A stretch of DNA of 52,946 nucleotides from Bacillota bacterium (GCA_023249475.1 JAHFCO010000013.1:1-52946), one strand, 5' to 3'; counted from the stretch's first letter, positions 18,127 through 26,964 are shown. Program-made: numbers and translations. Notes: generated by a model not told the origin, from the letters alone.

Positions 18127-18170
18127 ACCCGTACGATATCCAGAAATGGAGTCCGTACGGGTTGTTTTTC
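18127..18170 (+). terminator. Terminator after the uppP operon
   Basis: ACCCGTACG (18127-18135) pairs with CGTACGGGT (18154-18162), followed by TGTTTTTC. Confidence 0.8.
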
Positions 18171-18180
18171 TATAATTTAT

Positions 18181-18885
18181 CTAGAGATAGGAAGCCATCT
18201 TCAAGAATTTCGCATCCTGGTAATGATAGGTCCCCCGGTTGAAATACGCGATCTCGCCTTTGCGGTTCATCCCGAAGTTCTCCGTCCTGAAGCCGGGATC
18301 GCCTTCGTTGAGCTCAAGCAGGTCCGCTTCGTACTTGGTGATCTTCACGGCCCGCAAGACATAGTCGTTGAAGGTCATCTTCATCCCGGGTTGCGTCCGG
18401 AAGTAGCTTAGGATCGAAGTCGATACGATGTTCTCGGTCAAATGGATCAGGTCTTTTCGATAATACATCCGCTCCAGGCTATAGGGTTTCTTATCGATGA
18501 GCCGCAAACGTTCGATATAGTAGAGGGTGCTGCCGACGGGGATCTCGAATTTCTCGGCCAGATCGGCGTCGGCGGGGATTTCGATGAACGAAATCAGATT
18601 CGTCGAAACCTCGCGGGGAGCGAAATCATGTGTCAGACCGCCGATGTTTTCAAGATTGATGCATCCGTCCATCAGATGCTTGCGAAGGAAGATGCCTTTC
18701 CCCTGGACCGGGTAGCAATACCCTTTGCGGATCAGGGTGTCGATGGCGCGACGGACGGTATTGCGGCTGACGTTATAGAGGGCGATGTATTCGTCTTCCG
18801 TCAACAGTTTGCGCGTCGTGCGGTAGGTTCCGGCTTTGATGTCTTTTTCCATCTCGCGGAAGACTTCTATGTATTTCAGTTCCAT
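18181..18885 (-). CDS. GntR/UTRA transcriptional regulator, paralogue 3 of 3
   Basis: The start at 18885 follows GGAGGAG and gives 234 residues. Upstream in-frame codons run into the neighbouring gene and are not used. The N-terminal winged helix (about 1-75) contains YNVSRNTVRRAIDTLIRKG and QGKGIFLR. The rest is a UTRA effector domain (about 90-230) with IPVGSTLYYIERLRL and SLERMYY. It ends LKMASYL. HutC/NagR-type regulators of this class bind phosphosugars or other small ligands and repress transport genes. It is the last of three same-strand paralogues and lies 14 bases from the previous one. Confidence 0.9.
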   Translation of the reverse strand: MELKYIEVFREMEKDIKAGTYRTTRKLLTEDEYIALYNVSRNTVRRAIDTLIRKGYCYPVQGKGIFLRKHLMDGCINLENIGGLTHDFAPREVSTNLISFIEIPADADLAEKFEIPVGSTLYYIERLRLIDKKPYSLERMYYRKDLIHLTENIVSTSILSYFRTQPGMKMTFNDYVLRAVKITKYEADLLELNEGDPGFRTENFGMNRKGEIAYFNRGTYHYQDAKFLKMASYL

Positions 18886-18899
18886 CGATCTCCTCCTTT

Positions 18900-19604
18900 C
18901 TAGAGGTAGGACGCCATCTTCAAACTCCGTATCTTCTGATAGTGATAGACGGTCCTTCCATAATGGACGACTTTCCCGCGGCGATCCATGCCGAGGTTCT
19001 CGAACTGGAACCCCGGATCCCCTTCGCATAGCGAGAGGAGTTCCGCTTCATGAGGGGTCAGTTTCACCGCTTCGATGACATAATCGATAAAACATAATTT
19101 GATCCCCAACTTGGACTGGACATACTCGTAGATCGAACCCAGGCACGCATCCGGCGTCAGAGGGACTTTCTCGCTGTTATAGTACAGTCTTTCAAGGCTG
19201 ATGGCTTGTCCGTCGGCGAAACGTTGGCGTTCGATGAACGTTAACGGTGTATCGACCGCGCAATCCAGTTTATCGGCCAGGAAGGCATCGGCCGGGATGT
19301 TCTGAAAGGAGATGATTTTACTTGTGACGACCTGAGGGGATAAATCGTGGGTCAGCCCGCGGATGTTTTCCAGGTTGGTCGCGCCGGCGATCTTGTGGCG
19401 ACGCAGGAACACGCCTTTTCCTTGCACGGGATAACAATACCCCCTACGGATCAACTGGTCGATCGCATGCCGCACGGTGACGCGCGAAACATCGTACAAC
19501 GTGACATACTCGTCTTCCGTTTTCAACTGCCTCGTCTGGTCGTACTTCCCTTGACGGATGTCTTGTTCGATCCGTTCATAGATCTCTTTGAATTTCGCTT
19601 GCAT
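18900..19604 (-). CDS. GntR/UTRA transcriptional regulator, paralogue 2 of 3
   Basis: This 234-residue paralogue starts at 19604 after GGGGGG. The winged helix includes YDVSRVTVRHAIDQLIRRG and QGKGVFLRR. The UTRA domain carries LTFIERQRFADG, SLERLYY and DPGFQFENLGMDRRG, and the protein ends LKMASYL like both neighbours. Recognition-helix residues differ from the other copies (VSRVTVRHA versus VSRNTVRRA and VSRNTIRNA), so DNA targets may have diverged. It sits between the other two copies, 14 and 20 bases away, in one transcript. Confidence 0.9.
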   Translation of the reverse strand: MQAKFKEIYERIEQDIRQGKYDQTRQLKTEDEYVTLYDVSRVTVRHAIDQLIRRGYCYPVQGKGVFLRRHKIAGATNLENIRGLTHDLSPQVVTSKIISFQNIPADAFLADKLDCAVDTPLTFIERQRFADGQAISLERLYYNSEKVPLTPDACLGSIYEYVQSKLGIKLCFIDYVIEAVKLTPHEAELLSLCEGDPGFQFENLGMDRRGKVVHYGRTVYHYQKIRSLKMASYL

Positions 19605-19624
19605 GCCGATCCCCCCGGATGGTT

Positions 19625-20332
19625 TTAGATATACGATGCCATTTTCAACGCCCGTGCGTTTTCATAATGGAAGACCCCCGTGCTTAACTGGATGACCTCG
19701 CCGGTCCGTATCATGACGAATGCTTCGATTTTCAGCCCCGGATCATTCTCGACCAGTTCCAGTTTCTCGGCTTCCTCCCGATTGAGCTTGACGACGCTAA
19801 GGACCGTGTCGATGAAGGAAATCTGGAGATCCTTGTTTTGATTGATGTAGGCGAAAATCGAGGTCCGTGCCGTTTTTTCATCGAGTCCGGGTAAAAGCAA
19901 TAAATTAAAGAAATTGTATTCATAGACATAGGGTTTATTGTCGACCCGCCGGATCCTCACGAGATAAAGCAAAGGTGAACCGACCGGCACTTCCATTTTC
20001 GTCGCGAGATCTTCATCCGCTTCCACCCGGTCGAAATGCAACAGATCGCTGGTGACCGGCAGGGGCGCCATGTAATAGGTCAGGCCGTAGATGTTTTCAA
20101 GATTCAGACTGAAGGCGGGTTTCGTGCGACGCAGGAAAACGCCGCTGCCTTGGATGGGGAAACAATACCCCCGCTTGATCAGCAGGTCGATGGCGTTGCG
20201 TATTGTATTCCGGCTAACCTTGTACTCGGCGATGTAGGCATCTTCGGTGAGAAGCTTGCGCGTGCCGTTATACCGTCCGTCCAGAATGTCCTTCTCGATC
20301 GCCGAGAAAACTTCTCGATACTTCGTGGCCAT
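19625..20332 (-). CDS. GntR/UTRA transcriptional regulator, paralogue 1 of 3
   Basis: The ATG at 20332 is preferred to one at 20350 because AAGGGGG lies 6 bases before it, giving 235 residues. The HTH shows YKVSRNTIRNAIDLLIKRG and QGSGVFLRR. The UTRA part has PVGSPLLYLVRIRR and ends LKMASYI. It is the promoter-proximal copy of the three-gene run and the most diverged in its effector domain, where an aromatic FFNLLLL replaces the usual SLER-YY element. A TATAAT promoter and an inverted repeat lie just upstream. Confidence 0.88.
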   Translation of the reverse strand: MATKYREVFSAIEKDILDGRYNGTRKLLTEDAYIAEYKVSRNTIRNAIDLLIKRGYCFPIQGSGVFLRRTKPAFSLNLENIYGLTYYMAPLPVTSDLLHFDRVEADEDLATKMEVPVGSPLLYLVRIRRVDNKPYVYEYNFFNLLLLPGLDEKTARTSIFAYINQNKDLQISFIDTVLSVVKLNREEAEKLELVENDPGLKIEAFVMIRTGEVIQLSTGVFHYENARALKMASYI

Positions 20333-20361
20333 GACGTTCCCCCTTGTCATTCGCTACTTTC

Positions 20362-20391
20362 ATTATACACCGTTATCTAAAAAGAAGATAA
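20362..20391 (-). promoter_or_regulatory. Promoter and candidate operator of the three GntR genes
   Basis: On the minus strand TATAAT is at 20367-20362. The -35 area is covered by an inverted repeat, TTATCT, seven bases, AGATAA (20373-20391), well placed for autorepression. Confidence 0.5.
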
Positions 20392-20409
20392 GTGGTGAAA
20401 ATTGCGAGA

Positions 20410-20853
20410 TTATCGTCCGGAATTCCGTTTTTCCATATGCCGGTGACGAATCCCCGCATCCAGGAAAATTTCTCCCGATGCGATGTATCCGCATTTCTCA
20501 TAGAAGGGGATGGCGTGTTCCTGCGCATCCAGTGCGAAAGTCATGATTTTCGGAAACATTTTTTCGACCAGGTCCATCATTTCTTTTCCGATTCCACCCC
20601 CGCGGGCTTCTTTCAACACGGCGACCCGACCGATTTTCAACACGTTATCGCCTTTTTTCAGGCAACGGATGGTACCGACCGGTAAACCGTTTTTCAAAAA
20701 TAAGAAATGATCGGCAACCGGGTCGCCCAGATGGTCGTGTCCGTCGATCTCCTCGGTTTCAGGAACTTTTTGTTCTTCGATGAAGACAGTGCGCCGGATT
20801 TTCATGCATTTGCGCAAATCGTCCTCCGTTTTTACCTTGATGCATGTGATCAT
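20410..20853 (-). CDS. GNAT N-acetyltransferase (YjcF/ElaA-like)
   Basis: The start at 20853 (MITCIKVKTE) has GGGGA six bases upstream, while the ATG at 20859 abuts that site. The 147-residue protein opens with a block typical of this GNAT group, RKCMKIRRTVFIEEQKVPE. It carries the acetyl-CoA motif KIGRVAVLKEARGGGIGKEM, with the pyrophosphate loop ARGGGIG, and the tail ALDAQEHAIPFYEKCGY. Substrate is unknown. It has its own promoter at 20907-20879 and ends 78 bases before the GntR run. Confidence 0.88.
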   Translation of the reverse strand: MITCIKVKTEDDLRKCMKIRRTVFIEEQKVPETEEIDGHDHLGDPVADHFLFLKNGLPVGTIRCLKKGDNVLKIGRVAVLKEARGGGIGKEMMDLVEKMFPKIMTFALDAQEHAIPFYEKCGYIASGEIFLDAGIRHRHMEKRNSGR

Positions 20854-20878
20854 ATCCATTCCCCGTTTCTTAATTTCT

Positions 20879-20907
20879 ATGATAGAGGGGCTTTCCCCTT
20901 GCGTCAA
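20879..20907 (-). promoter_or_regulatory. Promoter of the GNAT gene
   Basis: On the minus strand TTGACG (20907-20902) and TATCAT (20884-20879) are spaced by 17 bases. Confidence 0.65.
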
Positions 20908-21182
20908 TAGACAAATGAAGTCGCCATGAGTGATCCTTTTCGTACCGATTTCTGAAAATGGGATGTCGAAAAACCGCGAATCGTTTTCAGAATGGAGCCG
21001 ATTTCACATATTCATGAACTGAATTTTCAGTTAACCCCAATCCATGGTCCGTTTCGTTGGAAAGACTTACCAAAGCAGGATGAACCCCTATGAGAGTCAA
21101 TTGTAATCGATTACAATGGCGTCAGATTATTCCACATCTTCAAGGGGAGAGGAATAACACACAGAAAGAGGAGGAAATCTTA
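20908..21182 (+). promoter_or_regulatory. Control region upstream of the second EIIC gene
   Basis: No gene is visible between the GNAT start (20853) and the EIIC start (21183). The stretch holds several symmetric elements: AACTGAA-TT-TTCAGTT (21017-21032), CTGAAAA/TTTTCAG arms around 20952-20989, and an 18-bp perfect palindrome at 21100-21117. A promoter candidate (TTGTAA 21101, GATTAT 21125, spacing 18) overlaps the palindrome. GAGGAGG just before the ATG is the ribosome binding site. Confidence 0.55.
21100..21117 (+). promoter_or_regulatory. 18-bp perfect palindrome, candidate repressor operator
   Basis: ATTGTAATCGATTACAAT is perfectly symmetric with a CG centre. Its TTGTA...TACAA arms resemble operators of GntR-type sugar repressors such as TreR and AraR, and the CG centre recalls LacI-type sites. 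It overlaps the likely -35 of the EIIC gene, so binding should repress. Confidence 0.7.
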
Positions 21183-22508
21183 ATGAAAGACAAGTTTATT
21201 AACGGTCTACTCATGGTCGCTTCGAAGCTCCAGATGAACCGTTACATGTCTTCGATCAAGCATGCGTTCACCGCGAACATGCCGATCATCATCGCCGGGG
21301 CTTTCGGAACCTTGGTCGCCAACGTTGTAACATCGACGACGACCACGGGCTTGAGTCTCGCAAAACTTCCGGGCATGGCATTCTTAGGTGAATTGACGCC
21401 GATCTTCAATTCCATCAACTACGCCACCATCAATTTCTTCGCCATCGGTATCGTTGTACTGATCGCCATCGAATTGGGTAAGTATTATGGACATGAAGAA
21501 ACGATGTTGCCGGTTGTCGTCTTGGCATCCTACATCGCTGTCGTTCAACCGTTCACCACGTTCAAGTACGTGGATGCCGCCGGTGCGGACGTCATCGCGA
21601 CCATCAACAACGTTCTACCGCGTAACTTCACCGATGCCAGAGGCTTGTTCCTCGCCATGATCATCGGGATCGTCGCGACCGAATTGTACGTCAAATTGGT
21701 CGACAGCCACAAGCTGGACATCAAAATGCCGGAACAAGTTCCGACGAACATCGCGAAATCCTTCAGCGTATTGTTCCCGTCCATCCTGACGATCCTCATC
21801 GTCGCGGTCTTCGGATTCGCCTTCTTCAAACTGACCGGATTGTACTTGTACGATGCGATCTTCAAATTCATCCAAGAACCGATGAAGGGCTTACTCACGG
21901 GTCTGCCGGGTTACTTGGTCCTCGTTTGGATGACCACGCTGTTATGGTCCGTCGGTATCCACGGTACGCAGGTTCTGCAACCGATCTACCAGGCGACCTT
22001 GCTTCAAGCCTTGACTGAAAACATGGATGCGGTAAACGCCGGTGCGACCGGAAGCCAAATCCCGAACATCCTGAATACCAGCTTCATGCAGGTCTTCTCC
22101 ACCGGTTCCGGTGCAGGTATGACCGCCGGCTTGATCGTCGCGATCCTGTTGTTCTCCAAGCGCGACGACTACAAGACGATCGCGAAGTTGTCGATTCCGA
22201 TCGGTTTGTTCAACATCAACGAAACGATGACCTTCGGTTTGCCGATCGTTCTCAATCCCTTGCTGATCATCCCGTTCATGGCTGCCCCGGCCGCTTCCGC
22301 GACCTTCGGTTACTTCATGACCAAGATCGGCGTCGCCATCCCGATGGCCTACACCGTTCCTTGGACCACGCCTCCGCTGTTGAAGTCCTGGTTGTCGACC
22401 GGTGGACATCTTGGTACGGTTTTGGTAGAATTAGGTGCCTATGTCATCGCATTCCTGATCTACATCCCGTTCGTATTGATCGCCAACAAACAACAAGTCT
22501 CGGAATAG
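21183..22508 (+). CDS. PTS cellobiose-type permease EIIC (second copy)
   Basis: Starting at 21183 after GAGGAGG, the protein has 441 residues and about ten membrane segments. Signature blocks mirror the copy at 11240: MPIIIAGAF, LLWSVGIHGTQV, GLFNINETMTFGLPIV, PWTTPPLLKSWLSTGG. The GINGT of the first copy is GIHGT here, a position close to the sugar site, so specificity may differ. EIIA and EIIB must come from other loci. It lies under a control region with an 18-bp palindrome and next to three GntR regulators. A small membrane protein gene follows 25 bases downstream. Confidence 0.92.
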   Translation: MKDKFINGLLMVASKLQMNRYMSSIKHAFTANMPIIIAGAFGTLVANVVTSTTTTGLSLAKLPGMAFLGELTPIFNSINYATINFFAIGIVVLIAIELGKYYGHEETMLPVVVLASYIAVVQPFTTFKYVDAAGADVIATINNVLPRNFTDARGLFLAMIIGIVATELYVKLVDSHKLDIKMPEQVPTNIAKSFSVLFPSILTILIVAVFGFAFFKLTGLYLYDAIFKFIQEPMKGLLTGLPGYLVLVWMTTLLWSVGIHGTQVLQPIYQATLLQALTENMDAVNAGATGSQIPNILNTSFMQVFSTGSGAGMTAGLIVAILLFSKRDDYKTIAKLSIPIGLFNINETMTFGLPIVLNPLLIIPFMAAPAASATFGYFMTKIGVAIPMAYTVPWTTPPLLKSWLSTGGHLGTVLVELGAYVIAFLIYIPFVLIANKQQVSE

Positions 22509-22533
22509 TCTGATTCCCCAAGGAGGTGGATGA

Positions 22534-22824
22534 ATGTCGAAGAAAACCAAAACGGTAAAACCTAAGAAAGAACTGACCGAGATGCAGAAACGCAACCTCG
22601 CGTTGCGCAAGGAACTCAACAGCTATGTCGATCCCCATGCGATCCGTCCTTTCTCTCCCGGCAAACCGTTGACCTATCTGATGCTATTCCTCTTGCCTCC
22701 GTATGGACTCTACCGTTTATGGAAGATGGACCTGGGGTTCACCCGGAGTGAAAAGGTCGTCCAGACCATGATCTCCGTGCTCTTCGTCTACTTCCTGATC
22801 GAAACGTTCCTGCTTGTGAAGTAG
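22534..22824 (+). CDS. Small membrane protein of unknown function
   Basis: The 96-residue protein has a strong AAGGAGGTGG ribosome binding site. Residues 1-30 are highly basic and charged (KKTKTVKPKKELTEMQKRN). Two hydrophobic segments follow, about 47-63 (YLMLFLLPPYGLYRLW) and 76-95. I do not recognise a family. It is co-transcribed with the EIIC gene 25 bases upstream and ends at a terminator, so it may be an accessory to that permease, but this is only context. Confidence 0.75.
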   Translation: MSKKTKTVKPKKELTEMQKRNLALRKELNSYVDPHAIRPFSPGKPLTYLMLFLLPPYGLYRLWKMDLGFTRSEKVVQTMISVLFVYFLIETFLLVK

Positions 22825-22836
22825 CATAAGGATATC

Positions 22837-22868
22837 ACGTACTTGGTTCATTCCAAGTACGTTTTTTT
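22837..22868 (+). terminator. Terminator after the second EIIC operon
   Basis: ACGTACTTGG (22837-22846) and CCAAGTACGT (22853-22862) pair around TTCATT, then a T-run. Confidence 0.9.
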
Positions 22869-22906
22869 ATGCTTTTCACAAGCAACGTGCATTTTCCTTG
22901 ATCTTT

Positions 22907-22922
22907 CGTGATGTACGTCACA
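22907..22922 (+). promoter_or_regulatory. CRP/FNR-type binding site upstream of pflB
   Basis: CGTGA, TGTACG, TCACA: one base from the TGTGA-N6-TCACA pattern shared by the CRP/FNR family. It lies about 100 bases before the expected transcript start, a typical activator distance. Confidence 0.45.
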
Positions 22923-22952
22923 GAAAAAACCAGGTCGTGAAAAAGTTTTCGG

Positions 22953-22966
22953 TGTAAGCGTTTACC
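22953..22966 (+). promoter_or_regulatory. cre-like site upstream of pflB
   Basis: TGTAAGCGTTTACC matches TGWAARCGYTWNCW except at the last base. It lies just upstream of the -35 region. Confidence 0.5.
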
Positions 22967-22979
22967 CCTGGGGATAACG

Positions 22980-23009
22980 TTAGAAACACAGAAACGAATG
23001 TGATACAAT
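22980..23009 (+). promoter_or_regulatory. Promoter of pflB-pflA
   Basis: The extended -10 TGATACAAT (23001-23009) has a TTAGAA (22980-22985) at 18 bases as the likely -35. ACAGGAGGAAC follows as ribosome binding site. Confidence 0.6.
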
Positions 23010-23036
23010 AACTACGCTTTAACAGGAGGAACAAAC

Positions 23037-25262
23037 ATGAGCAAACCTTGGGAAGGATTCATCGAAGGAAACTGGCAGAAAGACGTGGATGTCGATGATT
23101 TCATACAAAAGAACTTCACCCTCTACGAAGGGGACGATTCATTCTTGGCTCCGATCAGCGCCAACACCGAAAAAGTGTGGGCACGATGCGAAGAACTGTT
23201 GACGGAAGAGAGACGTCTTGGGGTATTGGACATCGATACCGACGAGATTTCAGGCATCGCCAATTTCAAACCGGGTTACATCCTGAAGGACTACGAGTCG
23301 ATCGTCGGTCTTCAATCGGACGCCCCGTTGAAACGTATCATCAACCCTTACGGCGGGATCAAGCTCGCCGCATCGATCGTAAAACACTACGGTCGCGAAA
23401 TGAAGCCGGAATACGACCGGATTTTCAACGAATACACCAAGACGCATAACCAGGGCGTGTTCGACGCGTACACCAAGGAAATGCGCAAGGTGCGACACAC
23501 CGGGCTGTTGACAGGATTGCCGGATGCCTACGGCCGCGGCCGGATCATCGGGGACTACCGTCGTGTCGCGTTGTATGGGATCGATTATCTGATCAAGATG
23601 AAAGAAGCCGACAAAGAAGCAATCATCGACATCACGGAAGAAACCATCCGACTCAGGGAAGAAGTCAGCGACCAGATCAAGGCGCTCAAAGCCATCAAGA
23701 CGATGGCGGCGAGTTACGGGTTCGATATTTCGCGTCCGGCCGAAACCGCGCAGGAAGCCGTCCAATGGTTGTATTTCGCCTATCTCGCGGCGGTTAAGGA
23801 AAACAACGGGGCGGCCATGTCATTGGGCCGTACTTCGACCTTCCTGGACATCTATATCCAACGCGATTTGGATCGTAACCTGATCGATGAAACGTTGGCG
23901 CAGGAATACATCGACCAATTCATCATCAAACTCCGCTTGGTCCGTCATCTGCGCTCCCCGGAGTACGACGAACTCTTCGCTGGCGATCCGACCTGGGTCA
24001 CCGAATCCATCGGGGGCGTCAGTTCCGCCGGGATCCCCTTGGTCACGAAAAACTCCTTCAGATACCTGCATAGCCTCACCAACATCTCCCCGGCACCCGA
24101 ACCCAACATGACCGTCCTTTGGTCGCAACGCCTGCCGGAGAACTTCAAGAAATACTGCGCCAAGATGTCGATCGAAACCGGCGCGATCCAGTATGAAAAC
24201 GACGACTTGATGGAACCCTTGTATCAAGGCGACTACGCGATCGCGTGCTGCGTCTCCGCGATGTCGGTCGGGAAACAAACCCAGTATTTCGGCGCTCGGA
24301 CCAATTTGGCGAAAGCGCTGTTGTACTCGCTCAACGGCGGACGCGATGAGAACTACAAAGAACTCGTTTTGGCCGGCATCCCTCAATACGAAGGGGACGT
24401 CCTGGAGTACGACAAGGTCATGGAACTTTACCTTCTGACCCTTGAGAAAACCGCGAAGCTGTATGTGGATACGATGAACATCATCCACTTCATGCATGAC
24501 AAATATGCCTACGAAAAGAGCCAGTTCGCCCTGCACGACACCTGGATCACCCGTTTGATGGCGTTCGGGGCAGCCGGCCTGTCCGTCGTCGCCGATTCGC
24601 TTTCCGCCATCAAATATGCGAAAGTCACCCCGATCCGCGATGAACACGGGATCGCCGTCGACTTCAAGATCGAAGGGGATTTCCCCAAGTTCGGCAACGA
24701 CGACGACCGCGTCGACCAGATCGCCGTCGAGATCATTTCGAAGTTCAGCGCGATGCTGAAGCAACACCCGCTCTACCGCGACGCCGTCCACACGCTCTCC
24801 ATCCTGACCATCACGTCCAACGTGGTCTACGGGAAGAAGACGGGATCGACGCCCGACGGCCGCAAAGCCGGCGAACCCTTCGCCCCCGGGGCCAACCCGA
24901 TGCATGGACGCGACAATTCCGGAGCCTTGGCTTCGCTCAACTCGGTCGCCAAACTCCCCTATGAGGAAATCTGTCAGGACGGGGTGTCCAACACCTTCAC
25001 GATCCTGCCTTCCACCTTAGGGAAAACGGCGGAAGAGCGGATTTCCAACTGCGTCAGCATTTTGGACGGCTACTTCAAACTCAAGGCGCATCACCTCAAC
25101 GTCAACGTCTATTCGCGCGAAACCTTGATCGCGGCGATGGAAAACCCGCAACTGTATCCGAACCTGACCATCCGTGTTTCAGGATACGCGGTCCGTTTCA
25201 ACCGACTGACCAAAGACCAACAATTGGAAGTTCTCGAACGGACTTTCCATGATCAAGTCTAA
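23037..25262 (+). CDS. pflB: Pyruvate formate-lyase (formate C-acetyltransferase)
   Basis: The 741-residue glycyl-radical enzyme converts pyruvate and CoA to formate and acetyl-CoA under anaerobic conditions. The active-site pair C404-C405 lies in [11 protein letters not shown]. The radical glycine is G716 in [11 protein letters not shown], 25 residues from the end. The N-terminal W-GF--G-W start and full length match true PflB rather than glycerol dehydratase or choline lyase relatives. pflA overlaps its last 14 bases, giving tight coupling. The upstream region has an extended -10, a cre-like element and a CRP/FNR-like site. This is the main indicator of a fermentative anaerobe. Confidence 0.97.
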   Translation: MSKPWEGFIEGNWQKDVDVDDFIQKNFTLYEGDDSFLAPISANTEKVWARCEELLTEERRLGVLDIDTDEISGIANFKPGYILKDYESIVGLQSDAPLKRIINPYGGIKLAASIVKHYGREMKPEYDRIFNEYTKTHNQGVFDAYTKEMRKVRHTGLLTGLPDAYGRGRIIGDYRRVALYGIDYLIKMKEADKEAIIDITEETIRLREEVSDQIKALKAIKTMAASYGFDISRPAETAQEAVQWLYFAYLAAVKENNGAAMSLGRTSTFLDIYIQRDLDRNLIDETLAQEYIDQFIIKLRLVRHLRSPEYDELFAGDPTWVTESIGGVSSAGIPLVTKNSFRYLHSLTNISPAPEPNMTVLWSQRLPENFKKYCAKMSIETGAIQYENDDLMEPLYQGDYAIACCVSAMSVGKQTQYFGARTNLAKALLYSLNGGRDENYKELVLAGIPQYEGDVLEYDKVMELYLLTLEKTAKLYVDTMNIIHFMHDKYAYEKSQFALHDTWITRLMAFGAAGLSVVADSLSAIKYAKVTPIRDEHGIAVDFKIEGDFPKFGNDDDRVDQIAVEIISKFSAMLKQHPLYRDAVHTLSILTITSNVVYGKKTGSTPDGRKAGEPFAPGANPMHGRDNSGALASLNSVAKLPYEEICQDGVSNTFTILPSTLGKTAEERISNCVSILDGYFKLKAHHLNVNVYSRETLIAAMENPQLYPNLTIRVSGYAVRFNRLTKDQQLEVLERTFHDQV

Positions 25263-25995
25263 CCTCGGGTATTTCAGTAAAATCGAACCGTTCGGGACGG
25301 TGGATGGTCCGGGGGTCCGCACGGTGTTTTTCCTTGCGGGCTGTCCGCTCCGTTGCCTGTATTGCCACAACCCGGAAACCTGGGCGTATCAAAACGGGAA
25401 CTCGCTGACCAGCGACGAAGTGTTGAAGATGGTGAAACGATATCAGTCGTATTATGGGAAGGAAGGCGGCGTGACGTTCTCCGGCGGAGAACCGCTCGCC
25501 CAGTCGGAATTCCTGATCGAAACCTGTTCACTCCTGCGATCCAACGGGATCCACGTGGCCCTGGATACTTCCGGGGTCGGCAACCCGCTCTACCACGAGA
25601 AAGTGCTCGACCAGGTCGATTTGGTCATCTACGACCTCAAGGCGGCCGACAGCGACCTGTATCGCCGGATCACCTCCCAACCCATCGACCCCACCGAAGT
25701 CTTCCTATCGACCCTCCAGAGGGTCGGTACGCCGATCTGGATCCGCCAGGTCATCGTCCCCAAGATCAACGACACCGAGGAAAACCTCGAAGCGACCGCA
25801 CAGAAGATCGCGACCCTTCGAAACGTCTTGAAAGTCGAGTTGCTGCCGTATCATACGATGGGGAAGGCGAAGTACGATAAACTGCACATCGCCTATCCTT
25901 TGGAAGACACGCCGGCGATGGACCTTGAACGCTGCCGTCGACTCAATGAATCCCTGATCAGGCGCATCGAAGAAATCCGTAACACGAACCGTTGA
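25249..25995 (+). CDS. pflA: Pyruvate formate-lyase activating enzyme
   Basis: The 248-residue radical SAM protein has the CxxxCxxC cluster motif [12 protein letters not shown] with C32, C36 and C39. The SAM-binding GGE motif is VTFSGGEPL. It abstracts hydrogen from G716 of PflB using S-adenosylmethionine and reduced flavodoxin or ferredoxin. The start overlaps the pflB end by 14 bases. Electron donors could be the flavodoxin at 45356 or the EFR1 protein at 17369, but that is speculation. A terminator overlaps its stop codon. Confidence 0.96.
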   Translation: MIKSNLGYFSKIEPFGTVDGPGVRTVFFLAGCPLRCLYCHNPETWAYQNGNSLTSDEVLKMVKRYQSYYGKEGGVTFSGGEPLAQSEFLIETCSLLRSNGIHVALDTSGVGNPLYHEKVLDQVDLVIYDLKAADSDLYRRITSQPIDPTEVFLSTLQRVGTPIWIRQVIVPKINDTEENLEATAQKIATLRNVLKVELLPYHTMGKAKYDKLHIAYPLEDTPAMDLERCRRLNESLIRRIEEIRNTNR

Positions 25996-26015
25996 AAAAC
26001 GGTTCTTCTTTATTT
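25986..26015 (+). terminator. Terminator after pflA
   Basis: GAACCGTT and AACGGTTC pair around GAAA, followed by TTCTTTATTTT. The stem begins within the last codons of pflA. Confidence 0.8.
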
Positions 26016-26042
26016 TGACAGTTACGTTTCGTGGGCTATAAT
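26015..26042 (+). promoter_or_regulatory. Near-consensus sigma-A promoter for the PfkB kinase
   Basis: TTGACA (26015-26020) and TATAAT (26037-26042) are separated by 16 bases. Confidence 0.85.
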
Positions 26043-26067
26043 AAAGGTAACAATACAGGAGAGTTCC

Positions 26068-26964
26068 ATGAACATCACGGTCATCGGTACGGCTTCCAAA
26101 CACTTCACGTTCCATGTCGACCAACTTCCTTCGCCCAATGAAAGCAGACGCGCGAAGACCCTTTCGTCGTCCGTCGGCGGACGGGGCATCATGCAGGCGG
26201 TGCAAAGCGCACGTCTGGGTGCCAGCGTCACGCTGCTTTGCCGTTTCTCGGAAGACACCGAATCCGCCGATCTGATTCGGATGTTGCTGAACGAAAACAT
26301 CCGCGTCTTGACGATCGAGCGAAGCCCGCTTGAAACCTCCGTCAATTTCGGGGTGTTCGACGAGGAGAAACGTCATTATTTCCTGACCGGCGGCCAAGCT
26401 TCCTTCGACCTTCGACCCAACGACATCGAGCCCTACGCCGCTCGGATCCGGGAATGCGAAGTCCTGTTGCTTGAACAAAACATCCCCTCCGACACGATGG
26501 CGTCGATCCTCGCCCTCACCGCCCTTCATAACCCTTTCGTGATTTTGAACCCCGCCCCTCCGTATCGTCTTCCCGCCAATCTCTACGCCTATGTTTCATG
26601 CATCACGCCCAATGCGGACGAACTGTCCAAATTGACGGGAAGCGCCGACCTTGAGGAAGGGGTTGCGATCCTGTTGAGTTGGGGTGTCAAGCATGTCGTG
26701 GTGACTTTGGGCGACCGCGGATGTTTCTATGCGAAACAGGATGAATCGTATTTCGTCGAGCCGTTCTCCATCATCCCGACCGATTCCAGCGGGGCGGGGG
26801 ATGCGTTCAACGCAGCCCTTGCCGTCTCCGTCGCCAAGGGTAAATCCATGAAGGAAAGCTTGATCTACGCCAATGCGGTCGCCGCCCTCTGCGCGACCAA
26901 GAGCGGATGCGTCGAATCGCTTCCCTATCTCAGCGACGTGGAAAATTTCATCCGGGAATACTAG
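26068..26964 (+). CDS. PfkB-family carbohydrate kinase, ribokinase-like
   Basis: The 298-residue protein fits the ribokinase family. It has an N-terminal VIGTASKHFTFHVDQLP strand, a SVGGRGIMQAVQSARLG sugar-binding motif replacing the usual GGKGANQA, LNPAPPYRLP and TPNADELSKLTG. The C-terminal catalytic motif is DSSGAGDAFNAAL with the base D245. The GGRGIMQA variant departs from ribokinase GGKGANQA, so the substrate may not be ribose. It is transcribed alone from a near-consensus promoter. Phosphorylation of a pentose, nucleoside or related sugar is likely. Confidence 0.85.
   Translation: MNITVIGTASKHFTFHVDQLPSPNESRRAKTLSSSVGGRGIMQAVQSARLGASVTLLCRFSEDTESADLIRMLLNENIRVLTIERSPLETSVNFGVFDEEKRHYFLTGGQASFDLRPNDIEPYAARIRECEVLLLEQNIPSDTMASILALTALHNPFVILNPAPPYRLPANLYAYVSCITPNADELSKLTGSADLEEGVAILLSWGVKHVVVTLGDRGCFYAKQDESYFVEPFSIIPTDSSGAGDAFNAALAVSVAKGKSMKESLIYANAVAALCATKSGCVESLPYLSDVENFIREY

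Noticed and set aside
20978-20991. A cre site in the second EIIC control region (GCGAATCGTTTTCA)
   Set aside because: Only the right half fits the consensus. The left half has several mismatches.
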